A stretch of DNA of 64,000 bases from Pseudomonas sp. URMO17WK12:I2 (GCF_003253735.1 NZ_QKYW01000001.1:1116001-1180000), one strand, 5' to 3'. Positions 29,739 to 40,499 are shown, counted from the first letter of the stretch. Made by a program: numbers and translations. Notes: generated by a model not told the origin, from the letters alone.

Positions 29739-30776
29739 GTGGTGGATGTGTCGCACTTGCTCAACCCGGTATCCGAGGAGACCCCCCATGGGGACGACCT
29801 CGAATACGACGCCGAATTTCTCGAGCTCGAACGCCTCGCCCAGGGCCAGCCTGAGCGCCAGATGGGCCAGTCGGTCATCGCCGCCGAACCGCCGGACTGG
29901 CGCCAGGTGCGCGAGCGCGCCGGCGAGCTGTTTTCCCGTAGCAAGGACCTGCGCCTGGCCAGCCTCTACCTGCAGAGCGCCATCGCCCTCGACGGTCTGA
30001 ACGGTCTGGCCCAGGGCCTGACCCTGGTACGCGAGCTGCTGACCCAGTACTGGGAAGGCGTCTACCCGCAGCTCGACGCCGACGATGACAACGACCCGAC
30101 CATCCGCATCAACGCGCTCAATGCCCTGAGCGCCGAGCCGGTGATCGTGCTGCTGCGCGAGGCGAGCATCACCCGCTCCCGCGCTTTTGGCGCCGTGAGC
30201 ATTCGCGCCGCCCTGAACGCCGCCGACCTGCAGCGCTTCTCCAGCGAAACCCTGTCGCCCGAGCAACTGCGCGGTGCGTTTCTCGATGCCGACGCCGAGC
30301 TGCTCGACAGCACCCGCGTCGCTCTCGACGAAGCGGCCGCGGCGCTGGCCGATATCGAGGGGCTGCTCAGCGAGCGGGTCGGCTCGGCGCAAAGCGCCAA
30401 CCTGGAATCGCTCAAGCAGGTGCTGCGCCACGCCCGGCAGATTTTCAATGACCAGGCGCCGGCCGCCAACGACGACTCGCAATATGCCGACGATACAGTC
30501 ACGTACAGCGAGGCCGCCGACAGCGACACGGGCACGCAGCCGGTAGCCCGTCAGGCACCGGCCGCACCGGGTCGCATCGCCAGTCGCGACGACGTGCTGC
30601 GTACCCTCGATCGCCTGCTGGAATATTACGCCCAGCACGAACCTTCCAGCCCGGTCCCGGTCTTACTGACGCGCGCGCAGAAGCTGGTCACCGCGGATTT
30701 CGCGGAAATCGTGCGCAACCTGATTCCCGACGGTATGTCGCAGTTCGAAAACCTGCGCGGCCCCGAATACGACTAA
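29739..30776 (+). CDS. tssA: T6SS sheath-associated protein TssA
   Basis: TssA caps and guides sheath-tube assembly. The protein of ~345 residues has the ImpA N-terminal domain: LLNPVSEETPHGDDLEYDAEF near the start, then RSKDLRLASLYLQSAIALDG. The start is GTG at 29739 or the next codon, also GTG (29742); GGAGAG at 29725-29730 fits either. The upstream ATG-like frame from 29664 adds non-family residues. The C-terminal part ends VRNLIPDGMSQFENLRG, typical of the short TssA1 class. It is the first gene of the plus-strand operon. Confidence 0.93.
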   Translation: MVDVSHLLNPVSEETPHGDDLEYDAEFLELERLAQGQPERQMGQSVIAAEPPDWRQVRERAGELFSRSKDLRLASLYLQSAIALDGLNGLAQGLTLVRELLTQYWEGVYPQLDADDDNDPTIRINALNALSAEPVIVLLREASITRSRAFGAVSIRAALNAADLQRFSSETLSPEQLRGAFLDADAELLDSTRVALDEAAAALADIEGLLSERVGSAQSANLESLKQVLRHARQIFNDQAPAANDDSQYADDTVTYSEAADSDTGTQPVARQAPAAPGRIASRDDVLRTLDRLLEYYAQHEPSSPVPVLLTRAQKLVTADFAEIVRNLIPDGMSQFENLRGPEYD

Positions 30777-30863
30777 CGTGCGGCGGATCTTCAGGGAAGC
30801 CCCACGCACACAGCTACCGGCCATTGGCCGCAGAAGCCAGTGCCCATGCACAGGAGGAGCAAC

Positions 30864-31382
30864 ATGAGCAACACTACCAGCAGCCAGAAATTCATCGCGC
30901 GCAACCGCGCCCCACGGGTGCAGATCGAGTACGACGTAGAGCTGTACGGTGCCGAGAAAAAGGTGCAGTTGCCCTTCGTCATGGGCGTGATGGCCGACCT
31001 CGCCGGCAAACCTGCCGAGCCTCAGGCCGCCGTCGCCGACCGCAAGTTCCTGGAAATCGACGCCGACAACTTCGACTCGCGCCTCAAGGCCATGAAGCCG
31101 CGTGCGGCGTTCCACGTGCCCAACGCGCTGACCGGTGAAGGCAACCTGAGCCTGGACATCACCTTCGAGAGCATGGACGACTTCAGCCCGGCGGCCATCG
31201 CCCGCAAGGTCGACTCGCTCAACCAGCTGCTCGAAGCCCGTACCCAGCTCGCCAACCTGCTGACCTACATGGACGGCAAGACCGGCGCCGAGGAACTGAT
31301 CATCAAGGCGATCAAGGATCCGGCCCTGCTGCAGGCCCTGGCCAGCGCGCCCAAGCCCCAAGACAACGAGCCACAAGCTTAA
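30864..31382 (+). CDS. tssB: T6SS sheath small subunit TssB
   Basis: TssB forms the contractile sheath with TssC. The 172-residue protein has the conserved KFIARNRAPRVQIEYDVE start, LPFVMGVMADLAG, and RAAFHVPNALTGEGNLSLDI. It has a strong RBS (AGGAGG, 30852-30857). An upstream in-frame ATG (30840) lies before the RBS and is not used. TssC follows 12 bases later. Confidence 0.97.
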   Translation: MSNTTSSQKFIARNRAPRVQIEYDVELYGAEKKVQLPFVMGVMADLAGKPAEPQAAVADRKFLEIDADNFDSRLKAMKPRAAFHVPNALTGEGNLSLDITFESMDDFSPAAIARKVDSLNQLLEARTQLANLLTYMDGKTGAEELIIKAIKDPALLQALASAPKPQDNEPQA

Positions 31383-31394
31383 GAGGACGCCCCG

Positions 31395-32888
31395 ATGAGC
31401 CAACAGACCCAGGCGTCCGAGCAGTCGCTCGCCACTTCCGAACAGACCAGCGAGTTCGCGTCGCTGCTGCTGCAGGAATTCAAGCCCAAGACCGAGCGTG
31501 CCCGTGAAGCGGTGGAAACCGCCGTGCGCACCCTGGCCGAACATGCCCTGAGCAAGACCGACCTGATCTCCGACGACGCCATCAAGTCGGTCGAGTCGAT
31601 CATCGCCGCGATCGACGCCAAGCTGACCGCCCAGGTCAACCTGATCATGCACCACCCGGACTTCCAGCAGCTGGAAAGCGCCTGGCGTGGTCTGCACTAC
31701 CTGGTCAACAACACCGAGACCGACGAGCAGCTGAAGATTCGCGTGCTCAACATCTCCAAGCCCGAGCTGCACAAAACCCTGAAGAAATTCAAGGGCACCG
31801 CCTGGGACCAGAGCCCGATCTTCAAGAAACTCTACGAAGAAGAATACGGCCAGTTCGGTGGCGAGCCCTACGGCTGCCTGGTGGGCGACTATTACTTCGA
31901 CCAGTCGCCACCGGATGTCGAATTGCTCGGCGAGATCGCCAAGATCTCCGCAGCCATGCACTCGCCGTTCATTTCCGCGGCCTCGCCGACGGTCATGGGC
32001 ATGGGTTCCTGGCAGGAGCTGTCCAACCCGCGCGACCTGACCAAGATTTTCACCACGCCCGAATACGCCGGCTGGCGCTCGCTGCGTGACTCCGAGGACT
32101 CGCGCTACATCGGCCTGACCATGCCGCGTTTCCTGGCGCGCCAGCCCTACGGGGCGAAGACCGATCCGGTCGAAGAGTTCGCCTTCGAGGAAGAAACCGA
32201 CGGCGCCGACAGCAGCAAGTACACCTGGGCCAACTCGGCGTACGCCATGGCGGTCAACATCAACCGTTCGTTCAAACTGTACGGCTGGTGCTCGCGCATC
32301 CGTGGCGTGGAATCGGGCGGTGAGGTGCCGAACCTGCCGGCGCACACCTTCCCCACCGACGACGGTGGCGTGGACATGAAGTGCCCGACCGAAATCGCCA
32401 TCTCCGACCGCCGCGAAGCGGAACTGGCGAAGAACGGTTTCATGCCGCTGCTGCACAAGAAGAACACCGACCTGGCCGCCTTCATCGGCGCCCAGTCGCT
32501 GCACAAGCCGGCCGAATACGACGATCCGGACGCCACCGCCAACGCCAACCTGGCCGCGCGCCTGCCGTACCTGTTCGCCACCTGCCGCTTCGCGCATTAC
32601 CTGAAGTGCATCGTGCGCGACAAGATCGGCTCGTTCAAAGAGCGCGACGAGATGCAGCGCTGGTTGCAGGACTGGATCCTCAACTATGTCGACGGTGATC
32701 CGGCGCACTCCACCGAAACCACCAAGGCCCAGCACCCGCTGGCCGAAGCGGAAGTGGTGGTCGAGGAAATCGAGGGCAACCCCGGTTACTACAGCTCCAA
32801 GTTCTATCTGCGCCCGCACTACCAGCTCGAAGGGCTGACCGTGTCGCTGCGCCTGGTATCCAAACTGCCTTCGGCCAAGGGGGCCTGA
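31395..32888 (+). CDS. tssC: T6SS sheath large subunit TssC
   Basis: TssC is the large sheath subunit that ClpV unfolds after contraction. The 497-residue protein contains HHPDFQQLESAWRGLHYLV, GCLVGDYYFD, FISAASPTVMG and RFAHYLKCIVRDKIGSF, all highly conserved. It ends SLRLVSKLPSAKGA. It is coupled to tssB and followed by hcp after a 73-base gap carrying a strong RBS. Confidence 0.97.
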   Translation: MSQQTQASEQSLATSEQTSEFASLLLQEFKPKTERAREAVETAVRTLAEHALSKTDLISDDAIKSVESIIAAIDAKLTAQVNLIMHHPDFQQLESAWRGLHYLVNNTETDEQLKIRVLNISKPELHKTLKKFKGTAWDQSPIFKKLYEEEYGQFGGEPYGCLVGDYYFDQSPPDVELLGEIAKISAAMHSPFISAASPTVMGMGSWQELSNPRDLTKIFTTPEYAGWRSLRDSEDSRYIGLTMPRFLARQPYGAKTDPVEEFAFEEETDGADSSKYTWANSAYAMAVNINRSFKLYGWCSRIRGVESGGEVPNLPAHTFPTDDGGVDMKCPTEIAISDRREAELAKNGFMPLLHKKNTDLAAFIGAQSLHKPAEYDDPDATANANLAARLPYLFATCRFAHYLKCIVRDKIGSFKERDEMQRWLQDWILNYVDGDPAHSTETTKAQHPLAEAEVVVEEIEGNPGYYSSKFYLRPHYQLEGLTVSLRLVSKLPSAKGA

Positions 32889-32961
32889 GGCTCGTCACTG
32901 TGGCGCCCGCACCGGCGGGCGTAGCTGAAACAGAGTGGCAAAAGCCACGAAAGGAGGAATG

Positions 32962-33450
32962 ATGGCTGTTGATATGTTCATCAAGATTGGCGACGTCAAG
33001 GGCGAGTCCAAGGACAAGACCCACGCGGACGAAATCGACGTTCTGGCCTGGAGCTGGGGCATGAGCCAATCCGGCTCGATGCACGTTGGCGGTGGCGGCG
33101 GTGCCGGCAAGGTCAACATTCAGGATCTGTCGCTGACCAAGTACGTCGACAAATCCAGCCCCAACCTGATGATGGCCTGCTCGAGTGGCAAGCATTATCC
33201 GGAAGCCAAGCTGACCATCCGCAAGGCTGGTGGCGATTCTCAGGTCGAGTACCTGATCATCACCCTGAAGGAAGTGCTGGTATCTTCCATCAGCACTGGC
33301 GGTAGCGGTGGCGAAGATCGCCTGACCGAAAACGTTACCCTGAACTTCGCTCAGGTGCTGGTCGACTATCAGCCGCAGAAAGCTGATGGTGCCAAAGACG
33401 GTGGCCCGGTCAAATACGGCTGGAACATCCGCCAGAACGTCAAGGTGTAA
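32962..33450 (+). CDS. hcp1: T6SS inner tube protein Hcp1
   Basis: This hexameric tube protein is secreted on firing and chaperones small effectors. The 162-residue protein begins MAVDMFIKIGDVKGESKDKTH and ends PVKYGWNIRQNVKV, nearly the P. aeruginosa Hcp1 sequence as I recall it. A strong RBS (AAGGAGG, 32951-32957) fits very high expression. The start at 32962 is preferred over an ATG 27 bases upstream that precedes the RBS. Stem-loops follow the stop. Confidence 0.98.
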   Translation: MAVDMFIKIGDVKGESKDKTHADEIDVLAWSWGMSQSGSMHVGGGGGAGKVNIQDLSLTKYVDKSSPNLMMACSSGKHYPEAKLTIRKAGGDSQVEYLIITLKEVLVSSISTGGSGGEDRLTENVTLNFAQVLVDYQPQKADGAKDGGPVKYGWNIRQNVKV

Positions 33451-33473
33451 CACCCGCTCGATAGTTGAGCGCA

Positions 33474-33520
33474 CAGCGATGCCCGGCACTGCGCCGGGCA
33501 TCGCTGGTTCTGATCAGAAC
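33474..33520 (+). terminator. Tandem stem-loops after hcp1, attenuator or RNA stabiliser
   Basis: A perfect 14-base stem, CAGCGATGCCCGGC (33474-33487) and GCCGGGCATCGCTG (33493-33506), has a five-base loop. It is followed directly by the 14-base palindrome GTTCTGATCAGAAC (33507-33520) and then GAATTTTT. This would end part of the transcript or protect the hcp message, giving more Hcp than downstream TagJ-VgrG. Confidence 0.8.
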
Positions 33521-33617
33521 GAATTTTTCGCTGGCGCGCCGCCACTGCCAACGCAGGTGCGACGCGCCGAAGGATCACCGCACGACAGCGGTGACCGCGC
33601 CAGTACAGGGACCGACG

Positions 33618-34418
33618 ATGACTGCCGAACAATACCTGCGAAACGCACAGCTCGACGACGCGCTGAAGGCACTGCAGGACCAGGTTCGGGCACAGCCCGC
33701 CAAGGCCGAACTGCGGGTATTCCTGTTTCAGCTGCTGGCCGTGATGGGCCAGTGGAGCCGGGCGCAGAACCAGCTCAAGGTCGCCGGCGAGCTGGATGCC
33801 GCCTGCCTGCCCATGGTGCAGACCTACAGCACCGCACTGAACTGCGAAGCCCTGCGAGAGCAGGTATTCGCCGGCAAGACCACGCCCGTGGTACTCGGCC
33901 AGCCCGCCGACTGGGTAGCGCCACTGATCCTCGCCCTGGAGCAGGACGCCCAGGGCAACAGCGCCGCGGCCCAGAGCCTGCGCGACCAGGCCTTCGAAGC
34001 CGCCGCTGCGGTACCGGGAAAACTCGACGAGACGCCCTTCACCTGGCTGGCCGATGCCGACCCGCGCCTGGGCCCGGTGCTCGAGCTGATCGTCAATGGC
34101 CGTTATGTCTGGCTGCCGATGGAAAACATCGCCAGCCTGAGCCTGGAAGCACCCAGCGACCTGCGTGATCTGGTGTGGCTACCGGCTCACCTGACCCTGA
34201 CCAATGGCGGCAGCACCGTGGCGTTGATCCCCAGCCGCTACGCAGGCAGTCATGCCAGCAGCGACGGCGCGCTGCGCCTGGCACGCAAAACCGAATGGCA
34301 GGACAACGGCCTGCCGCTCGGCCAGCGCCTGCTGGCCTTCGATGGAGGCGAACAGGCGCTGTTCGATATTCGTTCACTGAGCTTCGAGCACGGGAATGAT
34401 GCGGCATGGCCGACCTGA
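33618..34418 (+). CDS. tagJ: T6SS accessory protein TagJ (ImpE/SciE family)
   Basis: TagJ binds the TssB N-terminus and is thought to modulate sheath and ClpV recycling. The 266-residue protein starts [20 protein letters not shown]. It has ImpE-type repeat helices, then a C-terminal domain with [31 protein letters not shown] and [11 protein letters not shown]. The ATG at 33618 suits the family; the frame is open upstream across the stem-loops but is not conserved-looking. It overlaps tssE by 13 bases. Confidence 0.93.
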   Translation: MTAEQYLRNAQLDDALKALQDQVRAQPAKAELRVFLFQLLAVMGQWSRAQNQLKVAGELDAACLPMVQTYSTALNCEALREQVFAGKTTPVVLGQPADWVAPLILALEQDAQGNSAAAQSLRDQAFEAAAAVPGKLDETPFTWLADADPRLGPVLELIVNGRYVWLPMENIASLSLEAPSDLRDLVWLPAHLTLTNGGSTVALIPSRYAGSHASSDGALRLARKTEWQDNGLPLGQRLLAFDGGEQALFDIRSLSFEHGNDAAWPT

Positions 34419-34921
34419 AACGTCAGGAACGCCTGCAGCCCGCCCTGCTCGACCGTCTGCTCGATGAAGATCCGAGCAACCCGGCGGAAAGTGTCGACAA
34501 GCGTGTGTTGAGCCTCACCCAGTTGCGCGCCTCGGTACTGCGCGACCTGGCCTGGCTGTTCAACACCATCGCGCCCCTGACCAGCGACGACGAAGCCCTG
34601 ACCCTGGCCGGCAGTTCGGTGGTCAATTTTGGCCTGCCGCCATTGGCCGGGCACAGCGCTTCGAGCATCGACATTCCAGCGGTGGAGCGCCTGCTGACCA
34701 AGGCCATCGCCGATTTCGAGCCGCGCATCGTGCGCTCGTCGCTGCGCGTGCGCGCTCGTCAGGAAGCCGAGGAAATGAGCCACAACTCGCTGAGCTTCGA
34801 GATCGAGGGCGACCTCTGGGCCCACCCGATGCCGCTGCGCCTGCTGCTGACCACCGAGCTGGACCTGGAAACCGGGCACGTTCAGGTATTGCCCGCCGAC
34901 GCCTCAAGGAAACGCCGATGA
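34406..34921 (+). CDS. tssE: T6SS baseplate protein TssE (gp25-like)
   Basis: TssE is the gp25/GPW-like baseplate wedge subunit. The 171-residue protein contains [39 protein letters not shown] and [12 protein letters not shown], typical of the family. It ends in an overlap with the tssF start (ATGA). It has the expected place between tagJ and tssF. Confidence 0.95.
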   Translation: MADLKRQERLQPALLDRLLDEDPSNPAESVDKRVLSLTQLRASVLRDLAWLFNTIAPLTSDDEALTLAGSSVVNFGLPPLAGHSASSIDIPAVERLLTKAIADFEPRIVRSSLRVRARQEAEEMSHNSLSFEIEGDLWAHPMPLRLLLTTELDLETGHVQVLPADASRKRR

Positions 34922-36777
34922 ACCCGCGCCTGCTCGGCTATTACAACCAGGAGCTGCAACACATCCGCGAAAGCGCGGAGGAGTTCGCCCGCGAATTCCC
35001 GAAGATCGCCAGCCGCCTGAGCCTGTCCGGCGTGGAATGCGCCGACCCCTACGTGGAGCGCCTGCTCGAAGGTTTTGCCTACCTGACGGCGCGGGTGCAA
35101 CTCAAGCTCGACGCCGAATACCCGACCTTCACCCACAACCTGCTGGAGATCGCCTACCCGCACTACCTGGCGCCGACCCCGTCGATGACCGTGGTACAGC
35201 TGTGTGCCGATCCCAACGAAGGTTCATTGAGCAGTGGCTTCACCCTCGAGCGCGGCGCCTCGCTGCGCGGCGCCCTGGGCAGCGAAGCGCAGACCGCCTG
35301 CGAATACCGCACCTGCCAGCCGGTCACCCTGTGGCCGCTGGAGGTCACCCAGGCCAGTTATTTCGGCAACCCGAGCACCCAGCTCGGTCGCCTGGCCGCC
35401 AGCGAGCCGCATGCCAAGGCCGCCGTGCGGCTGCGCCTGCGTACCGGTGCCGGGCTGCCGTTCAACGCGCTGGACCTGGATACCCTGACCTTCTTCCTGC
35501 ACGGTGCCGACGAGCAGCCGTTCCGTCTCTACGAACAGCTGATGGGCAACGTCTGCGCGCTGTTCGTGCGCGCCGTGGACGGCTCCTGGGTCGAGCGCCT
35601 GCCGCCGGACAGCCTGCGCCCGCGCGGTTTCGACGACCAGGACGCGGCGCTGCCGGTGGTGCCTCGCGCCTTCCAGGGCTACCGGCTGCTGCAGGAGTAC
35701 TTCGCCCTGCCCAACCGCTTCCTGTTCGTCGAGCTGACCGGGCTCAAACGCGCCGTGCAGCGCAACAGCAGCCAGGAACTGGAGATCGTGGTGCTGTTCA
35801 ACCGCCTCGACAACAGCCTGGAAAACAGCATCGGCGCCGAGCAATTCCGGTTGTTCTGCACCCCGGCGATCAACCTGTTCGCCCGCCGCGCCGACCGTAT
35901 TCACCTGAGCGACCGGGTGCACGAGCACCAGATCATCGCCGACCGCACCCGCCCGCAGGATTTCGAGATCCACTCGATCACCGAAGTCAGTGGCCATGGC
36001 AGCGGCCCCGAGCAACCCTTCCAGCCGTTCTACGCGGTGCGCGATCCGTCGCGCTACGGCCGTGAACAGGCCTGGTACAGCCTGCGCCGCGAACCCCGCG
36101 TGCTGTCCAGCAAGCAGCGGCGCAACGGCCCACGCTCCACCTATATCGGCAGCGAGACCTTCATCTCGCTGGTCGACGCCAACCAGGCCCCGTACCGCCA
36201 CGACCTGCGCCAGCTGGGCATCGGCGCGCTGTGCACCAACCGCGATCTGCCGCTGTCGATGCCGATCGGTGGCACGCGCAGCGATTTCACCCTGGAAGAC
36301 AGCGCCCCGGTGGTCGCCGTGCGCTGCCTGGCCGGCCCCAGCCGCCCGCGTGCCAGCCGCGCCCACGATGCCAGCGCCTGGCGCCTGATCAGCCAACTGT
36401 CGCTCAACTACCTGTCGCTCAGCGAACAGGGCCAGGGCGCCGCCGCCCTGCGTGAACTGCTGCGCCTCTACGGCGATGTCGGCGACAACGCCCTGCAGCT
36501 GCAGATCGACGGCCTGCGCAAGGTCAGCGCCCAGCCGTGCACGCGGCGCCTGCCGATGCCGGGGCCGATCGTCTTCGGGCGTGGCCTGGAGATCGGCCTG
36601 GAGTTCGACGAGAACGCCTTTCGCGGTACCGGCGTGTTCCTGCTCGGTTCGGTGCTGGAGCGCTTCCTGACCCGTTACGTGTCGATCAACAGCTTCACCG
36701 AGACGGTGCTGCGCACCACCGAGCGCGGCGAAGTAATGCGTTGGAGGGCCAAGCCCGGATGTCGACCGACGCTGTGA
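34918..36777 (+). CDS. tssF: T6SS baseplate protein TssF
   Basis: TssF is the baseplate wedge component that partners TssG. The 619-residue protein begins [28 protein letters not shown] and has [30 protein letters not shown] segments, the diagnostic N-terminus. [17 protein letters not shown] lies near the C-terminus. Length is standard. It overlaps tssE by four bases and tssG by 19 bases. Confidence 0.96.
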   Translation: MNPRLLGYYNQELQHIRESAEEFAREFPKIASRLSLSGVECADPYVERLLEGFAYLTARVQLKLDAEYPTFTHNLLEIAYPHYLAPTPSMTVVQLCADPNEGSLSSGFTLERGASLRGALGSEAQTACEYRTCQPVTLWPLEVTQASYFGNPSTQLGRLAASEPHAKAAVRLRLRTGAGLPFNALDLDTLTFFLHGADEQPFRLYEQLMGNVCALFVRAVDGSWVERLPPDSLRPRGFDDQDAALPVVPRAFQGYRLLQEYFALPNRFLFVELTGLKRAVQRNSSQELEIVVLFNRLDNSLENSIGAEQFRLFCTPAINLFARRADRIHLSDRVHEHQIIADRTRPQDFEIHSITEVSGHGSGPEQPFQPFYAVRDPSRYGREQAWYSLRREPRVLSSKQRRNGPRSTYIGSETFISLVDANQAPYRHDLRQLGIGALCTNRDLPLSMPIGGTRSDFTLEDSAPVVAVRCLAGPSRPRASRAHDASAWRLISQLSLNYLSLSEQGQGAAALRELLRLYGDVGDNALQLQIDGLRKVSAQPCTRRLPMPGPIVFGRGLEIGLEFDENAFRGTGVFLLGSVLERFLTRYVSINSFTETVLRTTERGEVMRWRAKPGCRPTL

Positions 36778-37772
36778 ACACCCTGGCGGCGATGGCCGAG
36801 GCGCCCTGGAACTACGATTTCTTCCAGGCCATGCGGCGCATCGAGTGCGAATACCCGCAGCGCCCGCGCCTGGGCCATTCCGTACGCCTGGTCGATGACC
36901 CACTGCGCCTCGGCCAGAAGCCGGACTGCGGCTTCGCCCCTTCGACCCTGGCCAGCGTCATCCACGACAGCACCGGCACACCACGCATCGAGCAGTTCTT
37001 CTTCGGCCTTACCGGCCCCAACGGGCCATTGCCGATTCATCTGACCGAGCACGCCCGCGAGCGCCAGCGCCACCACGGCGACGCCACCTTCAAGCGCTTT
37101 CTCGACGTATTCAATCATCGCCTGCTGACCCTGTTCTACCGCGCCTGGGCCGAGGCCCGGCCGACGGTGGCCCAGGATCGCGCCGCTGACGACTACTGGT
37201 CGCCACGCCTTGGCGCACTGTCCGGCCGCGGCATGGAGAGCCTGCTCGACCAGGGCCCGATCCCTGATGCCGCGCGCTATTACTTCACCGGGCATCTGGC
37301 CGCCCAGACCCGCTACCCCGACGGCCTGCAGGCCATCCTCGCCGAGTACTTCGGCGTGCCGGTGGCGCTCGAGGAATACGTCGGGCAATGGCTGCCGCTG
37401 CCCGAGTACAGTCGCCTGGGCGCCAGCACCTGCACGCTCGGCATGGACCTGTGCCTGGGCACCCACGTGTGGGACCGGCAGCACAAATTTCGCCTGCGTA
37501 TCGGCCCCCTGAGCCTGACGCAGTACCGGCGTTTTCTGCCTGATCAGCCGCTGCTCGCCGAGCTGGCGGCATGGGTGGCCGAATACGTCGGCATGGAACT
37601 GGACTGGGACACCAACCTGGTGCTCAAACAGGAGGAGGTGCCGCCCGCATCACTGGATGGCGGCTGCCGACTCGGCTTCGATACCTGGCTTGGAAAACCG
37701 AGCGAGGATGCAAAGGATCTGCTGCTGGACCGACACCACGTCGTCACCCAGCCGCTCACTACCCCGAATTAG
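36759..37772 (+). CDS. tssG: T6SS baseplate protein TssG
   Basis: TssG forms the baseplate wedge core with two TssF. The 337-residue protein contains PWNYDFFQAMRRIECEYP, FFGLTGPNGPLPIHLTEHARER and FKRFLDVFNHRLLTLFYRAW, all conserved. The start ATG at 36759 lies within the tssF end and gives the normal N-terminus. It is followed 11 bases later by clpV. Confidence 0.95.
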   Translation: MSTDAVNTLAAMAEAPWNYDFFQAMRRIECEYPQRPRLGHSVRLVDDPLRLGQKPDCGFAPSTLASVIHDSTGTPRIEQFFFGLTGPNGPLPIHLTEHARERQRHHGDATFKRFLDVFNHRLLTLFYRAWAEARPTVAQDRAADDYWSPRLGALSGRGMESLLDQGPIPDAARYYFTGHLAAQTRYPDGLQAILAEYFGVPVALEEYVGQWLPLPEYSRLGASTCTLGMDLCLGTHVWDRQHKFRLRIGPLSLTQYRRFLPDQPLLAELAAWVAEYVGMELDWDTNLVLKQEEVPPASLDGGCRLGFDTWLGKPSEDAKDLLLDRHHVVTQPLTTPN

Positions 37773-37783
37773 AGGACAGGAAA

Positions 37784-40483
37784 ATGGGTGAAATCAGTCG
37801 CGCCGCGTTGTTCGGCAAGCTCAACAGCGTCGCCTACAAGGCCATCGAAGCCGCCACGGTATTCTGCAAGTTGCGTGGCAATCCCTACGTCGAGCTGAGC
37901 CATTGGCTGCACCAGATCCTGCAGTTGCAGGACTCCGACCTGCACCAGATCATCCGCCAGTTCAGCATCGAGCCGGCGCGCCTGGCCAAGGACATCACCG
38001 AGGCCCTGGATCGCCTGCCGCGCGGCTCCACCTCGATCACCGACCTGTCCTCCCATGTCGAGGAAGCGGTCGAGCGCGGTTGGGTGTATGGCAGCCTGAT
38101 GTTCGGCGAAAGCCAGGTGCGCAGCGGCTACCTGATCGTCGGCATCCTCAAGACGCCGAGTCTGCGCAACGCGCTGCTGGCCATCTCCCGGGAGTTCGAG
38201 AAACTCAAGGTCGAGGCCCTTACCGAGCGCTTCGACGAGATCGTCGGCGCCTCGCCGGAGAACGCCCTGAGCGCCACCGATGGCTTCCAGGCGAGTGCCC
38301 CGGGCGAAGCCAGCGGCGCCATCGCACCCAGTGCCATGGGCAAGCAGGAAGCGCTCAAGCGTTTCACCGTCGACCTCACCGAGCAGGCGCGCAGCGGCAA
38401 GCTCGACCCCATCGTCGGCCGTGACGACGAGATCCGCCAGCTGGTCGACATCCTCATGCGGCGCCGGCAGAACAACCCGATCCTTACCGGTGAAGCCGGC
38501 GTCGGCAAGACCGCGGTGGTCGAAGGTTTCGCCCTGCGCATCGTCGCCGGCGACGTGCCGCCGAGCCTCAAGGACGTCGAGCTGCGCAGCCTGGACGTTG
38601 GCCTGCTGCAAGCCGGCGCCAGCATGAAGGGTGAATTCGAGCAGCGCCTGCGCCAGGTCATCGAGGACGTGCAGAGCTCGCCCAAGCCGATCATCCTGTT
38701 CATCGACGAAGCCCATACCCTGGTCGGCGCCGGCGGCGCGGCCGGCACCGGCGATGCCGCCAACCTGCTCAAGCCGGCGCTGGCCCGCGGTACCCTGCGC
38801 ACCGTGGCCGCCACTACCTGGGCCGAGTACAAGAAACACATCGAGAAGGATCCGGCCCTGACCCGCCGCTTCCAGGTGGTGCAGGTGGACGAGCCTTCCG
38901 AGCATCGCGCCATCCTGATGATGCGCGGCGTCGCCGCGACCATGGAAAAGCACCACCAGGTACAGATTCTCGACGAGGCGCTGGAAGCCTCGGTCAAGCT
39001 GTCCCACCGCTACATCCCGGCGCGCCAGCTGCCGGACAAGTCGGTGAGCCTGCTCGACACCGCCTGCGCCCGCGTGGCGATCAGTCTGCACGCGGTGCCG
39101 GCCGAGGTGGATGACAGCCGTCGGCGCATCGAGGCCCTGGAAACCGAGCTGGCCATCATCGGCCGCGAACAAGCCATCGGCGTGAACATCGGCAGCCGCC
39201 TGCTCGACGTCGACGCGGCCCTGGCCGAAGAGCGCCTGCGCCTGGTTACCCTGGAGACCCGCTGGGCCGACGAGAAGGCGCTGGTCGATGAGCTGCTGGC
39301 CACCCGCGCCAGCCTGCGTGCCGCCGCCGAGCCGGTGGACGACACCAGCCGCGAGGCCGGCGAGGCGCGCCTGAGCGACGAGGAGCACGCCGCCCTGCGC
39401 AGCAAGCTCGCCGACCTGCAGAGCCGCCTGAGCGCCTTGCAGGGCGAAGACCCGCTGATCCTGCCGACCGTCGATTACCAGGCGGTGGCGTCGGTGGTCG
39501 CCGACTGGACCGGCATTCCGGTCGGGCGCATGGCCCGCAACGAGATCGAAACCGTTCTCAAGCTGGATGCGCACCTGAAGAAGCGCATCATCGGCCAGGA
39601 TCACGCCCTGGAGATGATCGCCAAGCGCATCCAGACCTCCCGCGCCGGGCTCGACAACCCCAACAAGCCGATCGGCGTGTTCATGCTCGCCGGCACCTCC
39701 GGCGTGGGCAAGACCGAAACCGCCCTGGCCCTGGCCGAAGCCCTCTACGGCGGCGAGCAGAACGTCATCACCATCAACATGAGCGAGTTCCAGGAAGCCC
39801 ACACGGTGTCCACCCTCAAGGGCGCCCCACCGGGCTACATCGGCTACGGCGAAGGCGGCGTGCTGACCGAGGCGGTGCGCCGCCGCCCTTATAGCGTGGT
39901 GCTGCTCGACGAGGTCGAGAAGGCCCACCCGGACGTCCACGAGATCTTCTTCCAGGTGTTCGACAAGGGCGTGATGGAAGATGGCGAAGGCCGCCAGATC
40001 GACTTCAAGAACACCCTGATCCTGCTCACCACCAACGCCGGCACCGAGATGATCGCCGGGCTGTGCAGCGACCCCGAGCTGATGCCCGAACCCGAAGGCA
40101 TCGCCAAGGCGCTGCGCGAGCCGCTGCTGAAGATCTTCCCGCCGGCCCTGCTCGGCCGCCTGGTGACCATCCCCTACTACCCGCTGTCGGACGACATGCT
40201 CAAGGCCATCACCCGCCTGCAGCTCGAACGCATCAAGAAGCGCATCGAAAGCACCCACAAGGTGCCGTTCAGCTACGACGACGCGGTGGTCGACCTGGTG
40301 GTTTCGCGCTGCACCGAGAACGAGAGCGGCGGCCGGCAGATCGACGCGATCCTCACCAACAGCATGCTGCCGGACATGAGCCGCGAGTTCCTCGGCCGCC
40401 TGCTCGAAGGCAAACCGCTGGCTGGCGTGCAGGTCAGCGTGAAGGATCAGGATCTGCACTATGAGTTCGCGGCCGCGCAGTAA
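37784..40483 (+). CDS. clpV1: T6SS AAA+ disassembly ATPase ClpV
   Basis: ClpV recycles contracted sheath by unfolding TssC. The 899-residue protein has the N-terminal TssC-binding domain starting MGEISRAALFGKLNSVAYKA. AAA1 has Walker A GEAGVGKT (about residue 237) and ILFIDEAHTLVGAGG. AAA2 has GTSGVGKTE (about 635), YSVVLLDEVEKAHPDV and GYIGYGEGG. A coiled middle domain lies between them (about 410-530). RBS GAGGACAGG precedes the ATG. Confidence 0.97.
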   Translation: MGEISRAALFGKLNSVAYKAIEAATVFCKLRGNPYVELSHWLHQILQLQDSDLHQIIRQFSIEPARLAKDITEALDRLPRGSTSITDLSSHVEEAVERGWVYGSLMFGESQVRSGYLIVGILKTPSLRNALLAISREFEKLKVEALTERFDEIVGASPENALSATDGFQASAPGEASGAIAPSAMGKQEALKRFTVDLTEQARSGKLDPIVGRDDEIRQLVDILMRRRQNNPILTGEAGVGKTAVVEGFALRIVAGDVPPSLKDVELRSLDVGLLQAGASMKGEFEQRLRQVIEDVQSSPKPIILFIDEAHTLVGAGGAAGTGDAANLLKPALARGTLRTVAATTWAEYKKHIEKDPALTRRFQVVQVDEPSEHRAILMMRGVAATMEKHHQVQILDEALEASVKLSHRYIPARQLPDKSVSLLDTACARVAISLHAVPAEVDDSRRRIEALETELAIIGREQAIGVNIGSRLLDVDAALAEERLRLVTLETRWADEKALVDELLATRASLRAAAEPVDDTSREAGEARLSDEEHAALRSKLADLQSRLSALQGEDPLILPTVDYQAVASVVADWTGIPVGRMARNEIETVLKLDAHLKKRIIGQDHALEMIAKRIQTSRAGLDNPNKPIGVFMLAGTSGVGKTETALALAEALYGGEQNVITINMSEFQEAHTVSTLKGAPPGYIGYGEGGVLTEAVRRRPYSVVLLDEVEKAHPDVHEIFFQVFDKGVMEDGEGRQIDFKNTLILLTTNAGTEMIAGLCSDPELMPEPEGIAKALREPLLKIFPPALLGRLVTIPYYPLSDDMLKAITRLQLERIKKRIESTHKVPFSYDDAVVDLVVSRCTENESGGRQIDAILTNSMLPDMSREFLGRLLEGKPLAGVQVSVKDQDLHYEFAAAQ

Positions 40484-40499
40484 TCGGTAGGGGAAGATG

